A stretch of 64,000 nucleotides of DNA from a bacterium (GCA_031082145.1 JAVHLP010000001.1:62001-126000), one strand, 5' to 3'. Shown: positions 15,545-24,545, counted from the stretch's first letter. Program-made: numbers and translations. The notes: a model not told the origin generated them from the letters alone.

Positions 15545-17605
15545 GTGGGTCTTGCCTGGACGGTGATCTCCGGCCTGAAAGTAATCGTTTTCTTCTTCGC
15601 CGTCTATGTCTACCTGCCCTGGCGGAGCCTATCCTTCAGGACCGACGAGAGTTGGCCGGACCGCTTCTTCATATCGCTGACGGTGATGGTCGCACTGGTG
15701 ATCGCGGGCGTACACGCATTCGTGTTTCTGCGCATCTACGATCCGATATCAGCGCTCGGAATGGTGGTAGCCCTCTGCCTCGCGTTGATTCACAACAATC
15801 GGACCCGGTTCACCCGCGACAAGGCCGTTGACGCCTTCGATAGTCTCCTGATCGCCCTGTTCAATGCCAGTGAGGATCCCCGAGGGCTGTATACCCGCCT
15901 CACTTACGTTGTGAGACAGGGGCTATCCGCTGTCTGGACACGCGTCAAGCACTCCGCCAGCTCTCTGGCCTCCCCTCACAACGCCGTTGTTGTGGCTGCT
16001 CTGGTCGTACCCGTCTACCTTCGTGGCTATCACGCGCTCACCAGGGCTTGGCTGGGTGAAGGCGACCCCTACGTCCACCTCGCCTGGACGAAGTACCTGG
16101 GAATGGGCCGTATCTACCAGGATGGCGTCTACCCTTACGGTTTCCATGCCTTTCTCTCGATGCTGGACAAGATCACCTTCCTTGACCCCTACTGGGTTCT
16201 GCGCTTCGCTGGGCCTCTAGCCGGCATCCTGATGGTCGCCTCCGTCGGTTATCTGGTGTACCGGGCCAGCGGTAGTGCCGCCGCAGCCGCCCTGGGGGTG
16301 TTCTTCTACGGCGTCGGCTTCGGGCTGCCCACCGGCCAGTGGCGCCAGTTGAGCGCGTTCCCGCAGGAGTTCGCATCGATCTTCTTCCTGCCCGGCTTGG
16401 TCTTCTTCATCGACTACATCGCGAGACGCGACCCTCGTTATCTGTACGTCTTCCTTTGCTGCTACTTCATCGCCCTGTCCAGCCACCCCTACGTGGCCCT
16501 GCCTATCGTGCTGGGAGCCCTTTTCGCCTGGCTGGTTGCCCTGTCCATGCGACAGGTTACCTTACGGGATGTCGTGCCGGTGCTGACAGGAGGATTGCTG
16601 GCCACCGCCGCAGGCCTGTTGCCACTCGCCATTGGCCGGCTGTTCACCCCGCGATTCCATTCCCTCGGGTGGGCGGCATCAGTGGTCAGCGTCACCTTCA
16701 CGCCCGGCTTGGACGCGTTCACCCGTCTCGTCGCGAAGCAGGCGCCCGCGGTGAAGCTCAGCCTCTACGGGGCCTTTGCCGCCGCGTCGATGGGACTGGG
16801 CGCCATACTACTCAGGCGTCGTTTGCGCTGGTGGCCTCTGGCCGCCTGGGGCCTGCTCTCGCTCGTCCTATTCGTCGCCGCCGAAGCCGGCAGTCTGGGG
16901 CTGCCACGGCTCATGGAGGCCATACGCACCCGGGCGCTCTTCTCCATGATAGCCGCCGCTATGCCGGCGGCCGTTCTGGGCCTTGTTAGCGTGCGGGCCG
17001 AGCGCCAGGATGGCTGGGCCGGGAAGGTGCCAGCCATCCTGGCGGCGGGCTTGATGGTCTTCCTGGTGGTCTGGGCACAGCCGGCACCCCCCTCCGGCTA
17101 TCAAGTGGAGTATGATGAGGCCGTCGAGTGCTACCTCCGGATCCGTCACCAGTTTCCTGCCCTGGAGTGGACCCTGGTCGCCCCGGTTGAGCAGTACCAG
17201 CAGGCTCTCCTGCGCGGGTACCACTACGAGATCGTGCGCTTCGTCGAGGACTTCACGGTCGAAGAGGTGGGCAACCCCAGGTTCAAACTGCCCATCCCCA
17301 CCCCCCACGTCTTTGTCTACATCGAGAAGATCCCCTTCGGCCGCAATACCGCGTTCGGCCCCCTCGTACTCGCGCCTCTTCTCCCGGAGGACGCTGAGCA
17401 GTACCTCCCGCCGGTGGACGACATCCAGGATCCCACCGAGTACTTCTACCGCAATCGTGACCGGCGGGCCACCGTCATGGCCCGCGCGCTCCAACTGGTC
17501 GAAGCCTACGCGGCGACCCATCCGGGGGTGTCCATCTTCTTCGAGAACGAGCGCCTGCGGGTGTACCACATCCAGCACAAGCCCGTGATCACCGGGGAGA
17601 GATGA
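15545..17605 (+). CDS. Polytopic GT-C-like membrane protein (paralogue of the 8177 gene)
   Basis: 686 residues with about 12 membrane helices and an extracytoplasmic C-terminal domain of about 160 residues. The loop after the third or fourth helix reads GEGDPYVHLAWTKYLGMGRIY and then YPYGFHAFLSMLDKITFLDPYW, equivalent to the acidic loop in GT-C enzymes that use lipid-phosphate sugars. This suits a dolichyl/undecaprenyl-phosphate-sugar donor made by the GT2 gene immediately downstream. GTG 15545 has GGGAGGAAGG upstream. Related to the protein at 8177-10123 over its whole length but clearly diverged. No named family assigned with certainty. Confidence 0.7.
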   Translation: MGLAWTVISGLKVIVFFFAVYVYLPWRSLSFRTDESWPDRFFISLTVMVALVIAGVHAFVFLRIYDPISALGMVVALCLALIHNNRTRFTRDKAVDAFDSLLIALFNASEDPRGLYTRLTYVVRQGLSAVWTRVKHSASSLASPHNAVVVAALVVPVYLRGYHALTRAWLGEGDPYVHLAWTKYLGMGRIYQDGVYPYGFHAFLSMLDKITFLDPYWVLRFAGPLAGILMVASVGYLVYRASGSAAAAALGVFFYGVGFGLPTGQWRQLSAFPQEFASIFFLPGLVFFIDYIARRDPRYLYVFLCCYFIALSSHPYVALPIVLGALFAWLVALSMRQVTLRDVVPVLTGGLLATAAGLLPLAIGRLFTPRFHSLGWAASVVSVTFTPGLDAFTRLVAKQAPAVKLSLYGAFAAASMGLGAILLRRRLRWWPLAAWGLLSLVLFVAAEAGSLGLPRLMEAIRTRALFSMIAAAMPAAVLGLVSVRAERQDGWAGKVPAILAAGLMVFLVVWAQPAPPSGYQVEYDEAVECYLRIRHQFPALEWTLVAPVEQYQQALLRGYHYEIVRFVEDFTVEEVGNPRFKLPIPTPHVFVYIEKIPFGRNTAFGPLVLAPLLPEDAEQYLPPVDDIQDPTEYFYRNRDRRATVMARALQLVEAYAATHPGVSIFFENERLRVYHIQHKPVITGER

Positions 17606-17609
17606 AGCT

Positions 17610-18425
17610 ATGAAGAGGGTTCTGATCATGCCGCAGTTCAACGAGGCCCATAACATCCTGGCCGTGCTGGAGGGCGCCATGGCCCACGTCGACCACATCG
17701 TGGTGGTCGACGACGGCTCGACGGACGGGTCGGGAGCCCTGCTACGGCAATGGCAGTCCGTCCACCCCCACGCGTTCACCCTGATCACCCTGGAGCAGAA
17801 CCGCGGCATGTCGGGCGCCCTGCTGGTGGGTTTCAGCCATGTCAACCGCCTGCTGCGGCTGGGTCTCCTCAGGGGGGAGGACGTCATCGTCAACATAGAC
17901 GCCGATGGCCAGCATCGCCCGGAGGAGATCGGGAGCGCCGTCGACCTGCTGGTCACAGGTGGTTACGATGTGGCCCTGGGCCGTCGCGATCTCTCCGGTT
18001 ATCCCCGCCTTAAACAGTTGGGCAACCGGTTCTTGTCCTGGTGGGCCTCGTTTCTCACCGGATTCGCCTATCACGACGTGGAGTGCGGCTTCCGCTTGAT
18101 GCGGGCGAGGGTGGTACCGCAGTTCCTCAGGTATTTCTCGGGGCGCAAGTACGGCTGTGCCCAGGAGATCGGCGTGATCACGGCCCTCTTGCGGCTGTCG
18201 GTCAGCAACGACTTGCCCACCAAGATCAACTACTACCGGCACGGCGCCAGGATAACGGACGGGTTCGTGAACATGTCCATGGGTGCCCTGGCCTGGGCCA
18301 GGGTCAAGCTGGGAATGGCCAGTGACCTCGAGCACTTGGAGCAACGAGTGTTGACCGGTGCCAGGGTCCTCTGCGCGGTAGGGGGTGAACTGTCTGCCCC
18401 CTCGGGGACGGGTACTGGTCACTGA
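17610..18425 (+). CDS. GT2 glycosyltransferase, polyprenyl-phosphate sugar synthase type
   Basis: 271 residues, GT-A fold. Donor-binding motifs: VVVDDGSTDGSGALL (about residue 33), NRGMSGALLVGF, and the DxD-like VNIDADGQH (about residue 96). GFAYHDVECGFRLMRA follows, as in DPM1/ArnC-type enzymes that load sugars onto polyprenyl phosphate. There are no added C-terminal membrane helices. It stands between the GT-C-like membrane protein and the ATP-grasp gene, whose start overlaps its last 41 bp. It likely makes the lipid-linked donor for the membrane glycosyltransferase (inference). Confidence 0.85.
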   Translation: MKRVLIMPQFNEAHNILAVLEGAMAHVDHIVVVDDGSTDGSGALLRQWQSVHPHAFTLITLEQNRGMSGALLVGFSHVNRLLRLGLLRGEDVIVNIDADGQHRPEEIGSAVDLLVTGGYDVALGRRDLSGYPRLKQLGNRFLSWWASFLTGFAYHDVECGFRLMRARVVPQFLRYFSGRKYGCAQEIGVITALLRLSVSNDLPTKINYYRHGARITDGFVNMSMGALAWARVKLGMASDLEHLEQRVLTGARVLCAVGGELSAPSGTGTGH

Positions 18426-19605
18426 CGGGCAGCAACGCAAGGCCCTGGCCGTGGTCCGGTCACTGGGCAGGCGGGGCTTGGCCTGTGACTGCGGCGAGGA
18501 GACCTTTTTCTCCACCACGCGGTTCTCGCGCCACGTGGCGATGGGCCTCGTCTACCCGTCGCCGACCGGCACGCCGGAGCGTTTCTACGCCTGGCTGCGG
18601 GAGCGTCTCAAGGGCGGGCGCTACGCCGTGCTCTACCCCATGGATGACGGGACGACGGCGGTGGTTAGCCGCCATCTCGAAGAGATCCGGGCATTGGTCC
18701 GAGTACCCTTTCCCCCACCCCCGTCGTTTGACCGCGCCGCCGACAAGGGCCTGGCCGTGGAGGCGGCTGCGGCCGCCGGCCTGCGTGTCCCCCGGAGCGC
18801 GGTCGTGGCCGCAGCGGAAGAACTCGTCCCTGCGGCGGCAAGCATCGGTTATCCACTGGTGATGAGGCCCAGACGCGGCTCCGGCGGGCGGGGAGTTGTC
18901 GTCGTACAGGATGAGGAGGAACTGCGGCTGTCCTATTGCCAGTTGGCCGCTCTGGATGCCAGTCCCCTGCTACAGGAATTCCTAGCCACCGGCGAGAAGT
19001 ACGACGTATGCGTACTCATGAACGAGCGGTCGCAGCCAAGGGCGGTTTTTGTCCAGAAGGAACTGAGGCACTTCCCCCTCTTTGCGGGCACCAGCACCCT
19101 ACAGGAGAGTGTGGCGCCCCGACCGGACCTGGTCGACATGAGCATTGCCCTCCTGGAGAAGCTCCACTGGCAGGGTGTGGCCGAGGTGGAATTCATGGTT
19201 GACCGCGACGGCAGGCCCTGGTTCATGGAGATCAACCCCCGCTTCTGGGCTTCACTACAGACGGCGATCAGCGCGGGAGTGGACTTCCCCTACCTCTACT
19301 ACCAGTTGGCCACCGCCGGCGACTGCCCCACCGTGAGGGAGTACCGCACAGGCTTGCGCTGCCGCTGGCTGCTGCCCGGCGACATCTTCCACTTCGCCGC
19401 CAACCCTTCCCGATCGCGGCTCGACCCACCCTTCTGGTCGTTTCGAGCTCCAGACACGGTTGACGATATCATCTCCGCCGAGGATCCCGGACCGATCCTG
19501 GGCTTTGGGCTGGCCGCCCTACGGTACCTGTTCAGCATTCGCATGTGGCGCATGCTGCTGAGGAGGCAAGTCCGTGTCCGCCGTCGTAAACGCCCTGACG
19601 GTTGA
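18385..19605 (+). CDS. ATP-grasp domain ligase
   Basis: 406 residues. ATP-grasp features are visible: PLVMRPRRGSGGRGVVVVQ (ATP-binding glycine loop), LLQEFLATGEKYDVCVLM, and MVDRDGRPWFMEINPRFW with the metal-binding Glu and Asn. The N-terminal part (RVLVTDGQQRKALAVVRSLGRRG) is the pre-ATP-grasp Rossmann segment seen in CarB-like carboxylate-amine ligases. It probably joins a carboxylate to an amine, for example an amino acid to an amino sugar or uronic acid of the polymer (inference). GTG 18385 lies within the end of the GT2 gene, and its own last 32 bp overlap the deacetylase gene, so the three are translationally linked. Confidence 0.82.
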   Translation: MNCLPPRGRVLVTDGQQRKALAVVRSLGRRGLACDCGEETFFSTTRFSRHVAMGLVYPSPTGTPERFYAWLRERLKGGRYAVLYPMDDGTTAVVSRHLEEIRALVRVPFPPPPSFDRAADKGLAVEAAAAAGLRVPRSAVVAAAEELVPAAASIGYPLVMRPRRGSGGRGVVVVQDEEELRLSYCQLAALDASPLLQEFLATGEKYDVCVLMNERSQPRAVFVQKELRHFPLFAGTSTLQESVAPRPDLVDMSIALLEKLHWQGVAEVEFMVDRDGRPWFMEINPRFWASLQTAISAGVDFPYLYYQLATAGDCPTVREYRTGLRCRWLLPGDIFHFAANPSRSRLDPPFWSFRAPDTVDDIISAEDPGPILGFGLAALRYLFSIRMWRMLLRRQVRVRRRKRPDG

Positions 19606-20437
19606 CGTCGAGGACTGGTACCACGTCCACACAATCGACATCCCCGTCTCCCGGTGGCAGGGGTGTGCCGACCGGGTGGGCGACACCACCCGCGAACTGC
19701 TGGCCGTCCTCTCCCGCCACGGGGTCAAGGGCACCTTCTTCGTCCTCGGGCACGTGGCCGACCGGCACCCGGCGCTGGTGCGGGAGATAGCCGGCGAGGG
19801 CCATGAGCTCGGTTCCCATGGTTACTGGCACCGGCTGGTCTACCGCCAGACGCCGGCCGAGTTCCGGGCTGACGTCCGCAAGGCCCGAGCCTGCCTGGAG
19901 GACGTCATAGCGGCGCCGGTCTTCTGGTACCGCGCCCCTTCGTGGTCCATCGGGCCTAAGAGCCTGTGGGCCTTGGAGATCCTCGAGGATGAGGGGTTCA
20001 AGTACGACTCCAGCATCTTCCCCGTCAAGACTCCCCTGTTTGGCGTCTCGGGAGTTCCCCACCACCCCTTCCGGCCCCGGGTCGGGGCCCGGGAACTGGC
20101 GCTCTGGGAGTTGCCTCCCCCCCCGCTACGCCTCGGAGGCATCAACATCCCTTTCACCGGCGGCATGTTCATGAGGCTCTGCCCGCACCGGTTGCTTCTG
20201 TCAGGCATTCGCCGGCTCAATGCCACCGGCAGGCCGGCCCTTGTCTACGTGCATCCCTGGGAACTTCAGCGGCTACCGGTCAGCAGCGGAGCCAAGTGGC
20301 GCCGCTGGTTGCAGGAAGTCAACGTTCATTCGGTTGAGGCCAAGCTGAACTCCGTTCTGCGGGAGTTTCTCTTCGCCCCCGCCGGCGAGGTCCTGGAGGC
20401 TCATCGACGGCAATGGCCCACCCGGGGACAGGAGTGA
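19574..20437 (+). CDS. Polysaccharide deacetylase (XrtA-associated/DUF3473 type)
   Basis: 287 residues of the CE4 NodB fold. LTVDVEDWYHVH supplies the catalytic and metal Asp; ELGSHGYWHRLVYR gives the HxxxH zinc motif; FWYRAPSWSIGPKSLWAL and ALVYVHPWEL are later motifs, the last with the catalytic His. The exact pattern matches deacetylases of exopolysaccharide loci rather than wall PgdA. In Pel systems the PelA protein carries separate hydrolase and deacetylase domains; here the deacetylase is a stand-alone gene and the hydrolase lies at 23732. No signal peptide is seen, so it may act inside the cell on precursors, or be exported another way. GTG 19574 start. Confidence 0.9.
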   Translation: MSAVVNALTVDVEDWYHVHTIDIPVSRWQGCADRVGDTTRELLAVLSRHGVKGTFFVLGHVADRHPALVREIAGEGHELGSHGYWHRLVYRQTPAEFRADVRKARACLEDVIAAPVFWYRAPSWSIGPKSLWALEILEDEGFKYDSSIFPVKTPLFGVSGVPHHPFRPRVGARELALWELPPPPLRLGGINIPFTGGMFMRLCPHRLLLSGIRRLNATGRPALVYVHPWELQRLPVSSGAKWRRWLQEVNVHSVEAKLNSVLREFLFAPAGEVLEAHRRQWPTRGQE

Positions 20438-22023
20438 TCGAGCGCGTTCCCGCCCGGTACGGGCGGCATGTCGGCACGGTGATCCTGGCCAACGCTGTGC
20501 TGGGTGTCGCCGCCGTCGCGCGGGAGGTTGTGCTGGCCGCCAACTGGGGCACTTCCCCCCTGGCCGACGCGTACCTTCTCGCGATGTACCTGCCCGACTT
20601 CGTGGGCCACCTGCTGGTTGGCTCGGTACTGCATCTGGCCGCCGTGCCCTTCCTGGCCCGGGCCGCTCACCAGTCCCTCGAGCACCTGGACCGGGCCTCC
20701 CGCCGCCTTATGGTGGAGGTTGCGGTGGTGATGGGCGTCTTCGCGGTGGCCTGTGGGATCGCCGCTCCGAGCCTGATCCGGCTGCTGGGGCCAGGCCTGA
20801 CGCCAGCCATGCAGGGGCAGGCCGTCGCGTTCCTGCGCTGGATGCTCCCCGCACTCGTCTTCTACCCCCTCTACGGGCTGGGTTCGGGCCGGCACCTGGC
20901 CCGCGGTAGCTTCTGGCAGCCCGCCTGTGGCCCTGTCGTTCTGGCCACGACGGTGGTGGTAAGCCTGGCCGTGGCCGCCCGCACCGGCCGGTTGGAGTTG
21001 ATGGGGCTGGGGCACGCCCTCGGCACTGCCGCCATGTGCGCCCTGCAGCTCGGCCGCTGGGTGGTCAGGCCCGGCCCGGCGATGGCCACCGCCGGCTTCC
21101 ATCCCGCGCCGGTCTACCGCGCCGCCCTGCCCCTGGGGCTGGCCGTGGTGGCCGGGCAGTTCGCGGTCGGCGTGGAACGGGCTGTTGCCTCGGGGCTGGG
21201 AGCGGGGACTATCGCCGCCCTCAACTACGCCGTGAAGGTGGTCAACTTCCCCCTCTGGATCTTCGTGACCGCCATCACCACGGTAACCTTTGCGGAGCTC
21301 TCACAGCATGCGGCCGACGGTGATCGTCCCGGCGCTATCCGGCGAACGCTCGCCGCTCTCAGATTGGTGCTCTTCGTCTCCACTCCCCTGGCCGTGGCCA
21401 CCTTCTTCCTCCGCCGCCAGGTACTCGCCGTGCTGTTCGGCTACGGAGCCTTTGACGCGGCCGCCGTGGCCATCTCGGCGAGGGTCCTGGCGGGATACGC
21501 CCTCTTCGTCCCCGCCGGAGCGATCGTCTTCATCCTCTCACGCTCGTTCCACGCCCGCAGCGAGTTCCGGGTGCCCTTGCGGGCAGCCGTCGCGGGGGCG
21601 GGACTAATGGCCGCCCTGCTCGTGACGATGCCTGCCCGCCTGGGCCCCGCCGCCCTGGGATGGGCCGCGACCGGCGGCGCCTGGCTCCACGCGGGCGTGC
21701 TGGGCCTGGTTGCCCGTTCCCAGTTGGATGTCACCTGGCAGCGGCTAGGGCGGGGCTCGGCGCAACTCCTGGTGGCCGTTCTGCCGCCGGCGCTGGTGGC
21801 CTGGCTGGCCGCCCGGTTCGTCGGCGACGCCTGGCTGGTGGCGCCGGTTCTGGCCCGGGCGATGGGAGCAGGGCTGGTTGCAGTCACGGTATCCGCGGCC
21901 TACATAGCCGGTTGCGCGTTGAGCGGGATACGCTGGCCAGAGGAGTTCTCGCTGCTGGGGAAGTCTGCCCTACAGCCCGGGCAGGCACACCGCAGCCACC
22001 CCGTGGGGAGGGCGGGTTCATGA
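20413..22023 (+). CDS. MurJ/MviN-family flippase
   Basis: 536 residues with about 13-14 membrane helices. AREVVLAANWGTSPLADAYLLAMYLPD matches the start of MviN/MurJ lipid II flippases. Later RAALPLGLAVVAGQFAVGVERAVASGLGAGTIAALNYAVKVVNFPLWIF is the usual second half. Because it sits inside the polymer locus rather than with cell-wall genes, it could flip a lipid-linked repeat of this polysaccharide instead of lipid II (inference). It overlaps the deacetylase gene by 25 bp and its TGA overlaps the ATG of the HD-GYP gene. Confidence 0.87.
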   Translation: MAHPGTGVIERVPARYGRHVGTVILANAVLGVAAVAREVVLAANWGTSPLADAYLLAMYLPDFVGHLLVGSVLHLAAVPFLARAAHQSLEHLDRASRRLMVEVAVVMGVFAVACGIAAPSLIRLLGPGLTPAMQGQAVAFLRWMLPALVFYPLYGLGSGRHLARGSFWQPACGPVVLATTVVVSLAVAARTGRLELMGLGHALGTAAMCALQLGRWVVRPGPAMATAGFHPAPVYRAALPLGLAVVAGQFAVGVERAVASGLGAGTIAALNYAVKVVNFPLWIFVTAITTVTFAELSQHAADGDRPGAIRRTLAALRLVLFVSTPLAVATFFLRRQVLAVLFGYGAFDAAAVAISARVLAGYALFVPAGAIVFILSRSFHARSEFRVPLRAAVAGAGLMAALLVTMPARLGPAALGWAATGGAWLHAGVLGLVARSQLDVTWQRLGRGSAQLLVAVLPPALVAWLAARFVGDAWLVAPVLARAMGAGLVAVTVSAAYIAGCALSGIRWPEEFSLLGKSALQPGQAHRSHPVGRAGS

Positions 22024-23771
22024 GCTACGTCACGGTACCGGCACTCCTGGCGGGAGGGCTTCTGATCGCCCTGATCATGTGTGTCGTGCTGCGCCACCAG
22101 GCTCAAGCTGCTCGCCGCCGTACCGAACTACACCGCCGCTGTCTCGACCTTCTTGATCCTGACCTCCGCTCGGAGGCGGTGGCCACCGGGATCCTGGAGG
22201 TGGTGGCCGGGATCGTGCAGGCCCCCGGTTACTATCTGTACCTGGCCGACGATTCCGGCGATTTCCTGCTGGCAGGAGCCAAGGTATCCGCCAAGGGCAT
22301 ACCGGTGGGCCCCGATTATAGCGGCCTGGTGCAAGGTTTCCCCGACTACGAGCCACCCCTGAGCCTGCAGCCGGGCCGGCTGGCGGTCACCGGACCCCAC
22401 CTGCTGACGATCACTCTGGCCCGAAAGACAGGCCAGACCGACGGGCTTATTCGATTGGGTCCTTTTCTCCGCCGGGGCCGCCCTTCATCGCTCGGGTTGC
22501 TCGAGGAGCTTGCCCCCGTCCTGGCCGGGGTTATCGCGGTTCCCCGCGCAGCCGCAACCGTGCGCCAGGAGATTGCGGTCTCCTCCAGCCGGGCCCGTGC
22601 CCACGGTGCCGCGGCCCGGCTGGCTTTCAGTATCGAGGAGGTCATGGCCACTCTGGTTCGGCTGGGCCTGCGACTGCTCAGGGCTGATACCGGGTTGCTG
22701 GTCAGCCTCGCCGGCCCCACTCTCAAGGCCAGCGTGGGCACATCGGGCGAGCCAACCGAGGCAGCCCTCCGTCAACTGCTGACCCTGACTCCCGGTTCCG
22801 CCCCGACCACCCTTGCCCCCGGGGTTCAGCTAGCCCTCGGCCTGTCCGGACATGTGGTGGCCTTCGGTGTCGGGGACGACGCCAGGCTCTTCTACGCCCT
22901 TCCCAACCCGGGGCCGGTTGGCGCCCATCTCCGGGCGGGGCTGGCCACGGTGACCCAGCACCTCTCGCTTGTGATGCGGCACGACGAGCTCTACTCCCGT
23001 GTCAGCCAGTCCTACCTGCACGCCCTGCAGGGGTTGGTGGACGTACTCGACTCGCGGGAGCCACATATGGTCGGGCACTCCCGCCTGGTAGCCAAGTGGG
23101 CGCGGGAGATCGCCCTGGAGCTAGACCTGCCGGCCGCAGAGGCCGCCCGCATTCACCAGGCGGGGCTCCTGCACGATGTGGGCATGCTCGCTCTGGACGA
23201 GGGTATTCTCTTCAAGGAAGGACAACTCTCCGACCAGGAACGCAAGGCAGTTCAGGCTCACCCGGACACGGGAGCGGCGATGCTCGAGGGAGTGCCTGAC
23301 GGGGCCCTCCTGGCCCCCATGGTCCGGTTCCATCACGAACGCTGGGACGGCTGGGGATACCCGGATCGGCTGCGGGGCGAGGCCATACCGCTAGCGGCGA
23401 GGATCATAGCCCTGGCTGAGGTCTTCGTGGCCAAGTTCTCCCGCCGCCCTTACCGGCCGCCACTTCCCTTCGGCCGGGTGCTATCAGACATGGCGAATTC
23501 CGGCGGCAGCCACTTCGACCCCCAGGTGGTCCAGGCACTGCTGCGCCGGATCGAGCTTAAGCAGCGCCTGGCCCCGGAAGGTCGTTCGCTGGAGCCTTGC
23601 TGGGAGCTCAAGCAATGCCCTGTTTCGGTCAAGGAGGCGTGCCCCGCCGCCGCTTCCACCACCAATTGCTGGAGGGTGGCCCGCGTTCTGTGCCGAGCCC
23701 ATGGCGACGAGGACTGCAGCGAGTGCATGGTATGGACGGAGCTGAAGACCCGCCCCCCCGGGGCGCGCTAG
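22020..23771 (+). CDS. Membrane HD-GYP protein with C-terminal two-CW-like cysteine domain
   Basis: 583 residues. One N-terminal membrane helix (residues 7-25), a GAF-like middle region (about 165-320), then an HD-GYP domain. This includes DSREPHMVGHSRLVAKWA, HDVGML (His385-Asp386), HHERWDGWGYPDRLRG and an EVF in place of the usual DVYDA-like end. HD-GYP enzymes hydrolyse c-di-GMP. The last 55 residues hold nine cysteines (CWELKQCP, CPAA, NCW, LCRA, DCSECMVW), like the two-CW domain seen in bacterial signalling proteins, and might sense metal or redox state. No GGDEF or PelD is nearby. ATG 22020 overlaps the flippase stop; longer upstream frames would run through the flippase gene. Confidence 0.88.
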   Translation: MSYVTVPALLAGGLLIALIMCVVLRHQAQAARRRTELHRRCLDLLDPDLRSEAVATGILEVVAGIVQAPGYYLYLADDSGDFLLAGAKVSAKGIPVGPDYSGLVQGFPDYEPPLSLQPGRLAVTGPHLLTITLARKTGQTDGLIRLGPFLRRGRPSSLGLLEELAPVLAGVIAVPRAAATVRQEIAVSSSRARAHGAAARLAFSIEEVMATLVRLGLRLLRADTGLLVSLAGPTLKASVGTSGEPTEAALRQLLTLTPGSAPTTLAPGVQLALGLSGHVVAFGVGDDARLFYALPNPGPVGAHLRAGLATVTQHLSLVMRHDELYSRVSQSYLHALQGLVDVLDSREPHMVGHSRLVAKWAREIALELDLPAAEAARIHQAGLLHDVGMLALDEGILFKEGQLSDQERKAVQAHPDTGAAMLEGVPDGALLAPMVRFHHERWDGWGYPDRLRGEAIPLAARIIALAEVFVAKFSRRPYRPPLPFGRVLSDMANSGGSHFDPQVVQALLRRIELKQRLAPEGRSLEPCWELKQCPVSVKEACPAAASTTNCWRVARVLCRAHGDEDCSECMVWTELKTRPPGAR

Positions 23772-24529
23772 CCGGGATCGGCAGTTACGCCCTGTACTAC
23801 GGGCGCGGCTACCTGGACTCCCTGGCCGCGTTCGACCTCGCCGTCTTGGAGCCACGGGCATGGATACCGGAGGACATTCACCTGCTGAGAGAACGCGGGA
23901 CGAGGGTGCTCGCTTACATGAGCACCCTGGAGGTCGGCGTTGACGAGTTCAATCCCTCCGGCGGTTACGAACTCCTTCATGTCGAAGGTCAACCCCTCCT
24001 GAACCACGTCTACAACAACTTGCTTCTCGTGCCTTCCCGCCACCGCAGCGAAACCCTCGCCGCCCAAGCCCAGCGGTTGATCCGTGACTACGACGGGGTG
24101 TTCCTCGACACCCTGGGAGCGGTGGAAGACGAACGGATCCCGCCTGACCGGCGCCTGGAACTGGCCATCGGTGCCGGTCACCTGGTCCGGCAACTCCGGA
24201 GTGCTTGTCCAGGCGCCGTGATCGTGCAGAACATGGGGATCTGGGGAGTGCACCGCTTTACCCGGAACTACGTGGACGGACTCTGCTGGGAGTCGTTCCC
24301 GGCGTCCCTCAGTTCGGCGCCGGCGTGGCTGGACGCAAAGGCCGGAGAGCTGGCGGCCTGGTCCGCCGGGACCGCCCGGCGTATCCTGCTCCTAGTTCAG
24401 GATGGCCCCCTGGCCGACGACGAGTGGTTGAGTTCCTGGGCTAGCTCCCGGGGCTGGCCGGTATACCTGGCACCGGGAGACTACACTACCGGGATCGGCC
24501 GTAGTCTACCGGCCCGCGGCCAGCAGTGA
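23732..24529 (+). CDS. GH114 endo-alpha-1,4-polygalactosaminidase-like hydrolase (PelA-like)
   Basis: 266 residues. AGIGSYALYYGRGYLDSLAAFDLAVLEPRA, GTRVLAYMSTLEVG, YDGVFLDTLG (a likely catalytic Asp) and AVIVQNMGIWG follow the GH114 barrel of PelA, which cleaves partially deacetylated GalNAc polymer. No signal peptide is evident; the protein begins almost directly with the domain, which is odd for an enzyme expected outside. ATG 23732 overlaps the HD-GYP gene by 40 bp. It is the last gene of the co-directional polymer locus. The DUF297/TM1410-type subset of this fold would be an alternative name. Confidence 0.82.
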   Translation: MDGAEDPPPRGALAGIGSYALYYGRGYLDSLAAFDLAVLEPRAWIPEDIHLLRERGTRVLAYMSTLEVGVDEFNPSGGYELLHVEGQPLLNHVYNNLLLVPSRHRSETLAAQAQRLIRDYDGVFLDTLGAVEDERIPPDRRLELAIGAGHLVRQLRSACPGAVIVQNMGIWGVHRFTRNYVDGLCWESFPASLSSAPAWLDAKAGELAAWSAGTARRILLLVQDGPLADDEWLSSWASSRGWPVYLAPGDYTTGIGRSLPARGQQ

Positions 24530-24545
24530 GGCTGAGCCCAAGCCG

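Noticed and set aside
21660-22019. Upstream extension of the HD-GYP frame
   Set aside because: It runs inside the MurJ-like flippase gene and would place a basic, Arg/Gly-rich stretch before the membrane helix.
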